Source: Bacillota bacterium (GTDB lineage Bacteria > Bacillota > Clostridia > Christensenellales > SZUA-584). From it: a DNA stretch of 64,000 bases. The stretch spans positions 124,001-188,000 of the forward strand of contig JAEWRI010000046.1 of assembly GCA_023460085.1 (NCBI GenBank), read 5' to 3'. Below the pieces are notes generated by a model. The model saw only the letters and a list, made by a program, of their open reading frames with translations. It was not told the DNA's origin and did no database searches. Made by a program: the position numbers and the translations under genes. This document shows, in pieces, positions 24,500 to 33,240 of this stretch; within the stretch, counting starts at the first letter, position 1, and every line of letters begins with the position of its first letter.

Positions 24500-25474
24500 C
24501 TACCTTCCTTCGTCCAATAGTTTTATAATCTTATTAGCCGTCTTTAAGTCCGTAATTAAAACATCCAGATAGTGCCCATTTAATACGCCCAAAATTGATT
24601 TTATCTTCGTGGGCCCTCCTCCAATGCCAATGACTTTTTTGTGGGATTTCAGGTCCAATATATCAATTGAGACAATACGTTTGCTGATAATCGAATCACA
24701 TGGATTTCCATTGATATCAAAAAAGTTTCCGCATATGTCACCAACAGCGCCGGCGTCCAGAAGGCTTTGCACTATTTCTTCGTTAAAATGATAATAGCTT
24801 GTCTTCACGCTTTCAAAGCATGGTTCTTCGCCTATACCAACCAATGTAATATCGAGGTTGCGTGTATCCTTTAATATGCGATCAATACTTGGCTCTTTTT
24901 TTATTTCATTGCAAAGGTGGTCGGAATAACACATAAAAGGCGCATTAATTATATATGCTTTTCCACTATAAAGCTCTATTAATTCCTGTGCCAAAATATT
25001 GGGCTGGAAATCAGGTTCATTATAGGCCCCACCTAAAAGCGTATACACCTCTAGGTTATTTATTGATTGATCCTTTGATAAATTATTGACCATAGCCCTT
25101 AAAGTTCTGCCCCAGGTAATGCCTATTTTCATTCCCTTGCGAAGAAAAAGTTCAAAATATTTAGCGCCTTCAAGGGCTAACTTTTGATTTACGTTAGAAG
25201 AATCCTCTTCACTTACATCTACAATCTTAACATCTTGAAGATCAAATCTCGCTTTTAACTGCTCTTCAATATCGATGAGGCTCTTCAATTTTCTGCTGTC
25301 AATTATCTCTATATTTACCATTCCCTCTTTATGGGCTTCATCCAATAAATGATTTAATGTTACCCGAGACACACCAAGGAGTTTGGCAATCTCTGTATTT
25401 GTATATCTTTTTTCATATAAATAATATAACGCCTTTAATTTTAAATAGTATCTCTGTTCTGCCTTAATTGACAT
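24500..25474 (-). CDS. SorC/DeoR-type sugar-responsive transcriptional regulator
   Basis: A 324-residue regulator. The N-terminal helix-turn-helix is at about 8-55 (YYLYEKRYTNTEIAKLLGVS then RVTLNHLLDEA). The sugar-phosphate-binding domain (about 60-324) is like a phosphosugar isomerase, with GAKYFELFLRKGMKIGITWG, DITLVGIGEEP and IGIGGGPTKIKSILG. SorC proteins bind phosphorylated sugars made by the pathway they control. I start it at 25474, where CGGGGA precedes the ATG; the longer frame begins at a TTG in AT-rich DNA with no site. It lies directly upstream of the operon it probably controls, and the inducer may be the product of the FGGY kinase. Confidence 0.87.
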   Translation of the reverse strand: MSIKAEQRYYLKLKALYYLYEKRYTNTEIAKLLGVSRVTLNHLLDEAHKEGMVNIEIIDSRKLKSLIDIEEQLKARFDLQDVKIVDVSEEDSSNVNQKLALEGAKYFELFLRKGMKIGITWGRTLRAMVNNLSKDQSINNLEVYTLLGGAYNEPDFQPNILAQELIELYSGKAYIINAPFMCYSDHLCNEIKKEPSIDRILKDTRNLDITLVGIGEEPCFESVKTSYYHFNEEIVQSLLDAGAVGDICGNFFDINGNPCDSIISKRIVSIDILDLKSHKKVIGIGGGPTKIKSILGVLNGHYLDVLITDLKTANKIIKLLDEGR

Positions 25475-25735
25475 ATTTAAAATCCCCGATACATTTATTA
25501 TTAAGTCAATTGAAATTATAATATTTATATTTACACCTTGCAAGCGCCTTTAAAATAGTTAATTGAAGATTTTTGATATTTTTATATAGTAGAGAACCGG
25601 GGGCGGAGTAGAAAGCGAAATAATAATACGTAATCTCGGGGATATGTCCCCGCAAGTAATGCTTTTCACGATTCAGATACTTGTTGGGGCGCACCCGTAT
25701 GGTTCAATTTCTGTTTTTCTCAGAAGCAAGTCATC
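25475..25735. other. Intergenic stretch without a gene
   Basis: About 260 bases between the regulator start and the terminator of the sugar isomerase operon. The part next to the regulator is very AT-rich and should hold its promoter. A small GGGGATATGTCCCC palindrome lies near 25638. No coding region is supportable. Confidence 0.4.
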
Positions 25736-25774
25736 AGAAAGAAACAGAGTCCCTCAAGCATTTCAGGGACTCTG
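25736..25774 (-). terminator. Rho-independent terminator of the Mgl/isomerase operon
   Basis: On the minus strand CAGAGTCCCT pairs with AGGGACTCTG (25774-25765 with 25754-25745, 10-base loop), followed by TTTCTTT. It is about 45 bases after the isomerase stop at 25820. Confidence 0.82.
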
Positions 25775-25819
25775 CCTTATCCATTCGTTATCAAGAAAAG
25801 CTGTGTTTCAAGCAGCAAG

Positions 25820-27247
25820 TCATCCTTCCAGCCAGCATTTTTCGATTTCCTGCTCTGTAGGCTCCGCCGGATCCGCTTCCAGGCCCGGTATATACTTGCA
25901 CGCTTCATACAGTATTGCGGATACCTTTGCGTGTACACCCGCACAATGATGAACATACGGCCCGGTAACCAGCTGTTTTTCCCACTTGTTCCAGTTCGGC
26001 ACTTCCATCCATACGTAAGTACCCCGGGTCGACGGTCCGTCAACCGCCTTCCCCTGGCCCATGAACAGGCTGTATTCGCCGTTGTCGCCGTCGAACCGGC
26101 ATATCGTGAGATCGCCCCGCTTGACTTCCCACTCCCCGGTACCGGAGCAATGGGACGGCAGTACAAAATGGCCTCCCGCAAAAGCTTTCTGAGAATCGCG
26201 GGCCAGCTCCAGCGGGAAATTCCCGCAATGCCACAGCAGTTCCGCGTTGTCGTTTTCCGGATGCCTCACCGTCAGATCCGCAAAAAACACAGGCGACACC
26301 CGCTTTGCGGCTTCCTGCAGCATTACGGCGGAGATCGCGCCGTGGATATCTGTTTCGCAGGCTACCGGAATGCCCTCTTCCGTCAACAGCCCGTTGGACA
26401 TGCATGGCATGATATCCAGCTCTCCCTGCAGTGCGTTCCAGCACTGTATCGCCACGCCCTGGCATTGATGATTGATGCAATACTGCTTCATCACCGTCTT
26501 TAACGCGGCAATTTTATTGATGTTATCCTCGCTGCCGAGCGCGGAGCAATTGACACTTTTCATTTTTTCTTTCGTCTGCACAAAATCCGCGCCGTTTTCT
26601 TCTATGGTGCCGTATACTCCTTTTACGATATCGGGCAGGGCAACCGGGAATACTTCGATGCCGAACTTCTCCAGCAACTCGCCCTCATTGATCATCATCG
26701 TCCAGAACGGATCCGGCCGCGTAGAGATTTGCAGAATCCTCATGCGTCTGAAAGCGCGGACAACATCGCAAACCGCGATAAACTTCGTAAAGCCGCTTAC
26801 AAAATTCCGGTCTTCTATCGTGCCATTCGTCAGGTAAGTGAAAGGAACATGAAATCTCCTCAGTATTTTTCCCGTCGCGAATATACCGCATTGCGAATCC
26901 CTTGTACGGACGCCGTTCTCCAACGGGGCATCGTCCCTCGGCCCCCACAGCAGCACCGGAACGTCCAGAGCCTTGGCCACTTTGGCCACCAGGAATTCGG
27001 TGCCAAAATTCGTGTGCGGGAAGAAAACGCCGCTGACACCCGCAGCCTTGAACCTGTCGATGATCGCCTGCAGATCCTCTTCCTGAAAGAGCAGCCCCTC
27101 ATCGTTGATGCCCTCAATATCCACAATTTCAACATCGTAGGCCTTGAGCTTTTCTAAAATGATATCCTTATATCTTTTGGCTTCCGTTTTGGAAAAGACG
27201 TCCCTTCTCGTTGCGGCAACGCCAATGACTGTTTTGTTTATATTCAT
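25820..27247 (-). CDS. L-fucose/L-arabinose isomerase-like sugar isomerase
   Basis: A 475-residue protein of the L-fucose isomerase-like fold: an N-terminal Rossmann-like part (VIGVAATRRDVF, GVFFPHTNFGTE, VPVLLWGPRD), a central domain and a C-terminal beta domain. Candidate metal ligands are Glu and Asp in ACETDIHGA near residue 325 and His in LLWHCGNFP near residue 360. These isomerases interconvert aldoses and ketoses using manganese. It closes the Mgl operon with a HAD protein, so it probably works on the sugar imported by that transporter, but many family members have no known substrate. I favour the ATG at 27247; a GTG 15 bases upstream is also possible. Confidence 0.78.
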   Translation of the reverse strand: MNINKTVIGVAATRRDVFSKTEAKRYKDIILEKLKAYDVEIVDIEGINDEGLLFQEEDLQAIIDRFKAAGVSGVFFPHTNFGTEFLVAKVAKALDVPVLLWGPRDDAPLENGVRTRDSQCGIFATGKILRRFHVPFTYLTNGTIEDRNFVSGFTKFIAVCDVVRAFRRMRILQISTRPDPFWTMMINEGELLEKFGIEVFPVALPDIVKGVYGTIEENGADFVQTKEKMKSVNCSALGSEDNINKIAALKTVMKQYCINHQCQGVAIQCWNALQGELDIMPCMSNGLLTEEGIPVACETDIHGAISAVMLQEAAKRVSPVFFADLTVRHPENDNAELLWHCGNFPLELARDSQKAFAGGHFVLPSHCSGTGEWEVKRGDLTICRFDGDNGEYSLFMGQGKAVDGPSTRGTYVWMEVPNWNKWEKQLVTGPYVHHCAGVHAKVSAILYEACKYIPGLEADPAEPTEQEIEKCWLEG

Positions 27248-27311
27248 ATTCTTCTTTCTCACTTCTTCTATCGGCCGCAGCCGATGTGTATTTCGTTTGG
27301 CGATTCCTGTA

Positions 27312-27965
27312 TTACCCTCTAAAGAACAGCGATATCAATTCAGGGTCCGTAAAATCTGCAAAAACAAAATCGGCGCCCGCCTCCGTCAGCAGCTCTGGAC
27401 GGTCGTGGATGCCGATGCAGGCGGCGCCCGCGGCTTTTGCGGCCTCTACACCGCTGACTGCGTCTTCAAATACTACGCATTCGCTGGGTGCCTTGCCCAG
27501 GCGCAGCGAAGCTGTGATGTAGCATTGGGGGGCGGGTTTGCTTTCGCGCACATTACTTGCCGTGATATACGCATCAAACAGATCGGCAATCCCCAGTTGT
27601 TTCATCGCAACATCCACCTTACTATCGAATGCGCTGGTCACAAGTGCCGTGGAAACTCCTTTGTTTTTCAGCCTCCTGATAAAACTCTTAACTCCCCGGA
27701 TATCGGTATAAGCCGCATTGCTTTCAAGGTGCTCAAGCTCTTCGTACACCTTTTTGATTTGACGCAAATTCAGATGCGGAAACAGGAAATCCAGCGTATG
27801 TCGGGTCTGGCACCCATACACATGCTTGTCGAACTGTTCTTTTGTGATCGCAGGCCGCCCGGTACGCTTTGTAAGCCGACTCCAGAAAAGCGTTACGGCT
27901 TTTTTTGTGTCGATCACAACGCCATCCATATCGAAAAGCACCGCTTCGCACCGTTCGAACTCCAC
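27312..27965 (-). CDS. HAD-superfamily hydrolase, beta-phosphoglucomutase-like
   Basis: A 217-residue subfamily IA HAD protein. Motif I is LFDMDGVVIDT with nucleophile D12 and acid/base D14, motif II is TSAF near residue 112, the motif III lysine lies in ESKPAPQCYITA, and motif IV is VFEDAVSGVEAAKAAG. The helical cap (about 20-85) fits phosphoglucomutase/sugar-phosphate phosphatases. It is in an operon with a sugar ABC transporter and an isomerase, so it likely handles a sugar phosphate. It starts 20 bases after the small membrane protein gene. Confidence 0.85.
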   Translation of the reverse strand: MEFERCEAVLFDMDGVVIDTKKAVTLFWSRLTKRTGRPAITKEQFDKHVYGCQTRHTLDFLFPHLNLRQIKKVYEELEHLESNAAYTDIRGVKSFIRRLKNKGVSTALVTSAFDSKVDVAMKQLGIADLFDAYITASNVRESKPAPQCYITASLRLGKAPSECVVFEDAVSGVEAAKAAGAACIGIHDRPELLTEAGADFVFADFTDPELISLFFRG

Positions 27966-27986
27966 TTCAGTCTCCTTGTTTGCGTG

Positions 27987-28139
27987 TCAATTCCCGATCA
28001 CCATACCCACGATGAGTGCGATAATCAACAGTGCCACCAATCCGCCGATAATATAATTCATGGTGCGCAGCGGGATTTTGATCTTTGAATACAGCCCGTA
28101 GCGCCGGGGCTCCCGCTTTGGAACACCGAGCGGCTGCAT
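27987..28139 (-). CDS. Small single-pass membrane protein coupled to the sugar permease
   Basis: A 50-residue reading frame found by hand. It begins MQPLGVPKREPRRYGLYSKI, a basic, likely cytoplasmic tail of about 25 residues, followed by a membrane segment (about residues 28-49, YIIGGLVALLIIALIVGMVI) and ends with GN. Its ATG shares one base with the permease stop (TAATG), which means tight translational coupling. No family is recognised. The coupling suggests a small accessory subunit of the transporter, perhaps for stability or regulation. The clear charge and membrane topology argue against a chance frame. Confidence 0.65.
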   Translation of the reverse strand: MQPLGVPKREPRRYGLYSKIKIPLRTMNYIIGGLVALLIIALIVGMVIGN

Positions 28140-29167
28140 TATTTCTTCACCATATACTTTCTCACGTCGATCGAAACGGCGAGGATAATGATCAACCCCT
28201 TGATGACGTACTGAAGGTACGCATTAACACCGAGGAAGTACAGGCTGTAGTTGATGGCTTGCAATATGATACTGCCTACCACAACGCCCGGTATCGTACC
28301 TACGCCGCCTGAAAACGAGACGCCGCCAATGACGCACGCGGATATGGCATCCAGCTCGTAGTTGATGCCCGTATTGGCACCCACCGACTGCACGCGTGCC
28401 GCCTCCAAAAAGGCTGCCAAGCCATAGCAGACACCTGCAACCAGATACACCAATATAATGGTCTTCGCAACGTTAACGCCGGATACCGACGCGGCCTCAG
28501 GGTTTCCGCCTACCGCAAACATGTTTTTGCCCAGCGTCGTTTTATTCCATATGATGTACATGATCACTGCGCATACAAGGAAATAGATCATCACAAACGG
28601 AATAGTCACTGTTCCTATCGTAAAAGAACCGGCGGCAGTGTCCAGAAACTTCTGGTCAAACGTGGACAGCGCTTGTGCCGAACCGGAGGGCTGGCTCTCA
28701 ATATAAGTACAGTTAATGCCATAAGCTATCAGCGATGTACCGAGTGTGACAATGAACGCGTGCAAATTCAGCTTCGCAACGCCAATACCGTTTATCACGC
28801 TGAAGAGTACCGATATCGCAATGGCGATGACCAGCGGTACGATGAGCGGAAGCTGCTCGGTCATCCCCTGATACATCCTTGAAGCATACGTCACTGACTG
28901 CACCAGCGACGCCGTGACGGCAGCGGACAGACCCAGCACACGTCCGATGGACAGGTCTGTGCCTGCAAGAACAATCAGTCCCGCGCAGCCCAGCGCCAGT
29001 ATACCCTTGGTGGACGCCTGCTTAATAATGTTGATCAGGTTGGACAGCGATGCAAAGTTTGGCTTGATGACAATTACCGTGATCAGTATTGCACCCAATA
29101 TAAAGTAGAGCGCATTGTTCAGCAGAAATTCCCCTAACTTGGGTTGTTGTTTTTTTGCCTTTTCCAT
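28139..29167 (-). CDS. mglC: Sugar ABC transporter permease (MglC/RbsC family)
   Basis: A 342-residue permease with about 10 membrane segments. Family features include IVLAGTDLSIGRVLGLSA near residue 63, GINYELDAISACVIGGVSFSGG near residue 268 and the ending KGLIIILAVSIDVRKY. It forms the membrane channel for the sugar delivered by the binding protein at 30807. Its sequence suits the galactose/methylgalactoside type. It starts 18 bases after the ATPase gene, and its stop overlaps the small membrane protein gene. Confidence 0.9.
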   Translation of the reverse strand: MEKAKKQQPKLGEFLLNNALYFILGAILITVIVIKPNFASLSNLINIIKQASTKGILALGCAGLIVLAGTDLSIGRVLGLSAAVTASLVQSVTYASRMYQGMTEQLPLIVPLVIAIAISVLFSVINGIGVAKLNLHAFIVTLGTSLIAYGINCTYIESQPSGSAQALSTFDQKFLDTAAGSFTIGTVTIPFVMIYFLVCAVIMYIIWNKTTLGKNMFAVGGNPEAASVSGVNVAKTIILVYLVAGVCYGLAAFLEAARVQSVGANTGINYELDAISACVIGGVSFSGGVGTIPGVVVGSIILQAINYSLYFLGVNAYLQYVIKGLIIILAVSIDVRKYMVKK

Positions 29168-29185
29168 GACACATCCCTCAGTTCG

Positions 29186-30703
29186 TTATACGTATTTTGC
29201 AGCCAAGCGCATGATCTTTTCCTGCTCGGCTTCTATCCCGCCAAAATCGATACCCCGCTCCAACAGGCCGCTCATATGTCCGTTGCTCATGACCATGATC
29301 CTGTCGCAGATGCCCAGAAGCTCCGGCATCTCAGATGACACCATCACGATGCCTTTCCCCTCTTTGGCGAGATCCAATATCAGCTGATATATCTCGTATT
29401 TGGCACCCACATCAATACCGCGAGTGGGTTCATCCAGCAACAATATCTCGGGATTCGTCAGAAGCCAGCGGCCGATAATAACTTTCTGCTGATTACCGCC
29501 TGAAAGATACTTAATATGCGTCTTATGGCTGGGTGTTTTCACCTTCATACTGTCCACCACCCAGGTGGTATCGCGCGCCATTTTTTTATTCGAGAGCCAC
29601 ATGCCCTTCAAATAGGCCTTTACATTGGCAATCGTGGCATTGAAAAGCACTGTTGCTTCTGGAAACAGGCCGGTTGCGCGGCGTTCTTCCGTGATGATCG
29701 CGAATCCATTTTTTGTGGACTGGCTGGAATTCCTGTTCTGAATAAGCTTGCCATGCACCAGGATCTCACCGCTGCCCAGCGTCATCGTACCAAAAATGGT
29801 ATTGAGCAGCTCCGAGCGGCGGGAACCGACAAGGCCGGCTACCCCCAGCACTTCACCTTTGCGAAGATCAAAGCTGATGTCGACACAGCTGGGCATATAC
29901 TTACCTGTGATGTTTTTGCATTCCATCAGCACTTCCCCAGGTACATTCTCTTTCTTGGGAAAGCGGTTCTCCATCTCTCTGTTCACCATGAGCCGGATGA
30001 TCTCGTCATCGCTCAGGGATTTGGCACCACGGGTAGCAATCCATTGTCCGTCTCGCATGATCGTTACTTCCGTGGAAATGCGCAGTATCTCGTCCATCCT
30101 GTGCGAGATATAGATGATGCCCACTCCCTTTTTGCACAGCTTGTCAAGTATTCTGAACAGATGGTTCACTTCTTCGTCCGTTAACGAGGAAGTCGGTTCG
30201 TCCAGCACCAGTATGCGGGCGTTATACGACACAGCTTTCGCGATCTCGACCATCTGCCGTTTCGAGACGGACAGTTCGCCAATCATTACGCGGGGATTGA
30301 CGTCTATCTCCAGCTCTTCGAATATGCGCTTCGTCTCTGTATACATCTTCTTGTGATCGATGAATCCCCGTTTTTTGGGGAACCGGCCAAGCCAAACGTT
30401 CTCCATCACGCTGCGCCGAAGCACCTGATTGAGCTCCTGATGCACCATCGCAACCCCATTGTCCAGCGCATGGCGCGGATCGGAAAAGTTGACGACCTTG
30501 CCATCCATTTTTATTGTACCGAAATCTTTTTTGTAAATGCCAAAAAGGCACTTCATTAAAGTGCTTTTCCCCGCGCCGTTCTCTCCCATTAACGCATGCA
30601 CCGTACCTGCCGCGACCCGCAGCTGGGCATGGTTCAATGCCTTGACGCCGGGAAACTGCTTATCGATATCGATCATTTCCAACAAATAATTGCTCTGTTC
30701 CAT
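29186..30703 (-). CDS. mglA: Sugar ABC transporter ATP-binding protein (MglA/RbsA family)
   Basis: A 505-residue protein with two nucleotide-binding domains in tandem. The first has Walker A GENGAGKST, signature LSVSKRQ and Walker B ILVLDEPTS. The second (from about residue 255) has a degenerate Walker A GLVGSRRSE, signature YLSGGNQQKV and Walker B LLLDEPTRG, as is normal for MglA/RbsA. It powers sugar import. I start it at 30703, where GGTGGGG is 5 bases upstream, rather than 33 bases earlier. A hairpin precedes it. Confidence 0.92.
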   Translation of the reverse strand: MEQSNYLLEMIDIDKQFPGVKALNHAQLRVAAGTVHALMGENGAGKSTLMKCLFGIYKKDFGTIKMDGKVVNFSDPRHALDNGVAMVHQELNQVLRRSVMENVWLGRFPKKRGFIDHKKMYTETKRIFEELEIDVNPRVMIGELSVSKRQMVEIAKAVSYNARILVLDEPTSSLTDEEVNHLFRILDKLCKKGVGIIYISHRMDEILRISTEVTIMRDGQWIATRGAKSLSDDEIIRLMVNREMENRFPKKENVPGEVLMECKNITGKYMPSCVDISFDLRKGEVLGVAGLVGSRRSELLNTIFGTMTLGSGEILVHGKLIQNRNSSQSTKNGFAIITEERRATGLFPEATVLFNATIANVKAYLKGMWLSNKKMARDTTWVVDSMKVKTPSHKTHIKYLSGGNQQKVIIGRWLLTNPEILLLDEPTRGIDVGAKYEIYQLILDLAKEGKGIVMVSSEMPELLGICDRIMVMSNGHMSGLLERGIDFGGIEAEQEKIMRLAAKYV

Positions 30704-30726
30704 TCGTCCCCACCATTCCAGACAAA

Positions 30727-30760
30727 GGGGTGCCAATAGCTATCGTGCTTTCAGCACCCC
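30727..30760 (-). other. mRNA hairpin between mglB and mglA
   Basis: GGGGTGC (30760-30754 read on the minus strand) pairs with GCACCCC (30733-30727) with a 20-base loop that can itself pair, followed by TTTGTCT. It lies in the 103-base gap after the binding-protein gene and may work as a partial terminator or 3' protector, giving more binding protein than transporter. Confidence 0.6.
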
Positions 30761-30806
30761 TCGTCTTGACTTGCATGCCTTTAATGTTTATGCATGCATT
30801 CCGTCA

Positions 30807-31892
30807 TTATTCTGTGATCTTCGCATACGGGATACGTACGGAGTAACCATCGGCCGAAAGCTCATAGTCGGTGCCTTCGAGCCAGCTCTTGTTCAGCACG
30901 TAGTTGACAGCCAGACGGATAACAGCCTGACCCATCGCATCGCCATCCTGCATAACGGTAGCTGTCATCTTGCCAGCCTTGATTGCCTCAGTAGCCGCAT
31001 CCACAGCGTCCACGCCGATAACAACGATCTGCGGATCTCCCGCAACGCCGGTGTTATAGCCAAATCCGTTCAACGCCGCGATTGCGCCCAGCGCCATCAT
31101 GTCGTTGTTGGCAAAGATAACCTCAACCTGCTCGCCAAAGTTGGCAAACGAAGCGGTCATGGCATCCTGCGCAGCAGCCTGATCCCAGTTGCAGACCAGC
31201 GTCTCACCCAGCTGCTCGAGCGTAAGGCCGTTTGCTTCAGCCGTCTCGACGGAGTACTGGGTACGGGCAATGGCCTCAGCGTTGTTGGGCTCGCCCATGA
31301 ACATGATATACTGGAGCACGCCGTCACCGTTCTTGTCGATGGTGGGATCCGCAGCGTACAGGTCGGCCAGAATTTCGCCCTGCATGTCGCCGGCTTCTCT
31401 CGGAGTGGTTCCGATGAAAATCGAGCCGTTGTCCGAAATGATAGAAGACTCCGTGGGCTCCTTGTTGTAGAACAGGAACGGAACGTCGTTGGCTTTCGCT
31501 TTGTCTACGAGGCTCTGGCCCGAAGCAACTTCAGCGAGGTTGATAATAACCAGGTCCTTACCGGATGCGAACATGATGTCCGCCTGGTCGTTCTGCGTAG
31601 CCATACTGTCATTGGCGTCCTGCATCTCCAGGTTGATCTTGATGCCCAGCTCAGTGCCAATTTCCTCGGCATACTTTGTCATAGCGGTACGCACGGTGGA
31701 GCCGTATGCGTCGTCAAACTTCCAAACGAGCACACCGAGATTAATCTCTGTGATGCCTTCCGATACGGGCGCCGAAACGCTGGGCTCGGTTGACGTTTCA
31801 CCCGAGGGTGTCGTGGACGATTCTGTCGGCGCGCAAGCAGCCAGAGAGAACACCATGACCACAGACAATAGAACGATTAACAGTTTCTTCAT
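30807..31892 (-). CDS. mglB: Galactose/glucose-type sugar-binding lipoprotein (MglB-like)
   Basis: A 361-residue periplasmic-binding-protein type I lipoprotein. The signal MKKLLIVLLSVVMVFSLAAC ends in a lipobox, followed by a Thr/Ser linker. DKNGDGVLQY near residue 190 matches the EF-hand-like calcium loop of glucose/galactose-binding protein, VIINLAEVASGQ and IFANNDMMALGAIAALNG are family stretches, and GVDAVDAATEAIKAG is near the end. It feeds the MglA/MglC transporter. AAAGGAGGAAG precedes the ATG. The sugar is probably galactose- or glucose-like, but the isomerase in the operon makes other aldoses possible. Confidence 0.9.
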   Translation of the reverse strand: MKKLLIVLLSVVMVFSLAACAPTESSTTPSGETSTEPSVSAPVSEGITEINLGVLVWKFDDAYGSTVRTAMTKYAEEIGTELGIKINLEMQDANDSMATQNDQADIMFASGKDLVIINLAEVASGQSLVDKAKANDVPFLFYNKEPTESSIISDNGSIFIGTTPREAGDMQGEILADLYAADPTIDKNGDGVLQYIMFMGEPNNAEAIARTQYSVETAEANGLTLEQLGETLVCNWDQAAAQDAMTASFANFGEQVEVIFANNDMMALGAIAALNGFGYNTGVAGDPQIVVIGVDAVDAATEAIKAGKMTATVMQDGDAMGQAVIRLAVNYVLNKSWLEGTDYELSADGYSVRIPYAKITE

Positions 31893-32201
31893 GGGTCTAA
31901 CTTCCTCCTTTTTTTATTGGGAACCATTCAGCCGAAAAGAAACAATCTGTCCGGCGAAAACTTTTGTATTAATTCTGTATATATTCCTGATTAGAACGAT
32001 TGCGTTTTACAACCGCGAAAAAAGCATAAACCAAATAGAATATCTGTCCTTACCAGACCGCAACATTCATATTATCCGCAACACAAAGTGACTGATGTAA
32101 TTTCATAATGAATGAGCAATATCACTTGTTATGATATTAACGCATCAAAGAATATATTGCCATATAAAAAGCTACACAATTTCTTTGAAAAACTCTGATG
32201 T
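31893..32201. other. 309-base gap upstream of mglB
   Basis: AT-rich intergenic DNA between the sensor gene at 32202 and mglB. It should hold the regulated promoter of the transporter operon and YesN-type response regulator sites, but no box pair with good spacing stands out. No gene and no terminator with a T-run was found, so read-through from the sensor genes is possible. Confidence 0.4.
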
Positions 32202-33227
32202 TTATCCATTAATGCTGACGACGTGCATGGGTACGCGAACCGACTTATCCTTCTGCACATCCGCCACCTCGTCTACAGAACCACCCACCGCCAGCGTTCT
32301 GGCAATATCGAATATCGTCTGTGCGTGCGCGTCAAGGTCCATGACCACTGTGCCTAATATGCGGCCATCCTCAAGCGCGTCCAGACCGGCAGCCGTCCCG
32401 TCTATGCCTACAATGTTGATAAAACGAATGCCCAGACGGTCCACCGCATCTGCCGCCCCCAAGGCCATATCGTCGTTATTGCAGATGATCAATTCTATCT
32501 CGTCCCCATAGGTTGTGAAGTATTGCTCTGTCAGCGCAGCAGCCTGGTTTCTGTCCCAATTGGCGATACCCCCGTCCAGCTTTTCCAGTGTCAGCCCCGC
32601 CTCCTTCAGCTTTTGCACGGAAACTTCCGTGCGGATAATGGCGTCCTGATGGCGTCTTTCTCCCTCCAGCATAATGTATTGTATGATGCCGTCGCCGTTT
32701 AAATCGATGCTTCTCGGGTTCTTCAAATACTGATCGATCACTATCTGAGCTTCCAACTCCGCCGATTCTCTGGCATCGGATCCGACATAATAAAGCTTTT
32801 CCCACTTTTGCATATCCTCCTCAACCGGCTCCCGATTGAAAAAGATAACGGGGATATCCGCTTCCATGGCTTTATCAATGATGAACGCTGCATCCGTCCT
32901 GTCGACAAGATTCACGCATAATACATCGTAACCCAGTGAAATAAAACGCTCGATCTGGTCGTTTTGTGTCGCCTGGCTGTCCTGTGCGTCAAATATCCTC
33001 AGATATACGCGTATGTTGGCGCTTTGCTCGTATTCAGCGACATCCTTTGTCAATGAATCCATCATGCTGGAAATAAAGGTGTCTTCTGCGCTGTAAATCG
33101 CAACCCCGATGTTGATGGTGGCGCTTTCTGCCTCGCTGCTGCTGATGTATGGAAGAATAACAAAACCAAACAGTGCGGCTAAAGCCAGAAGCACTGTTAA
33201 GAGGATGATGATCCTTTTGATTTTCAT
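32202..33227 (-). CDS. Membrane-anchored glucose/galactose-binding-protein-like sensor
   Basis: A 341-residue protein with an N-terminal uncleaved membrane anchor (MKIKRIIILLTVLLALAALF and onward to about residue 30) and a type I periplasmic-binding domain outside the cell. DLNGDGIIQY near residue 175 repeats the calcium loop of MglB, and ICNNDDMALGAADAVDRLG and IVGIDGTAAGLDALEDG also match. It has no lipobox. Located between a YesM-type kinase operon and mglB, it is likely the sugar-recognition partner of the kinase, as known for XylFII with LytS in Clostridium. Its similarity to MglB suggests that both bind the same sugar. Confidence 0.82.
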   Translation of the reverse strand: MKIKRIIILLTVLLALAALFGFVILPYISSSEAESATINIGVAIYSAEDTFISSMMDSLTKDVAEYEQSANIRVYLRIFDAQDSQATQNDQIERFISLGYDVLCVNLVDRTDAAFIIDKAMEADIPVIFFNREPVEEDMQKWEKLYYVGSDARESAELEAQIVIDQYLKNPRSIDLNGDGIIQYIMLEGERRHQDAIIRTEVSVQKLKEAGLTLEKLDGGIANWDRNQAAALTEQYFTTYGDEIELIICNNDDMALGAADAVDRLGIRFINIVGIDGTAAGLDALEDGRILGTVVMDLDAHAQTIFDIARTLAVGGSVDEVADVQKDKSVRVPMHVVSING

Positions 33228-33240
33228 ATTAACCTCCAGT

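Noticed and set aside
31893..32201. Catabolite-control (cre) site upstream of mglB
   Set aside because: The closest sequence, TTGTAAAACGCAATCG on the minus strand, has one extra base in the central part and does not fit the consensus.
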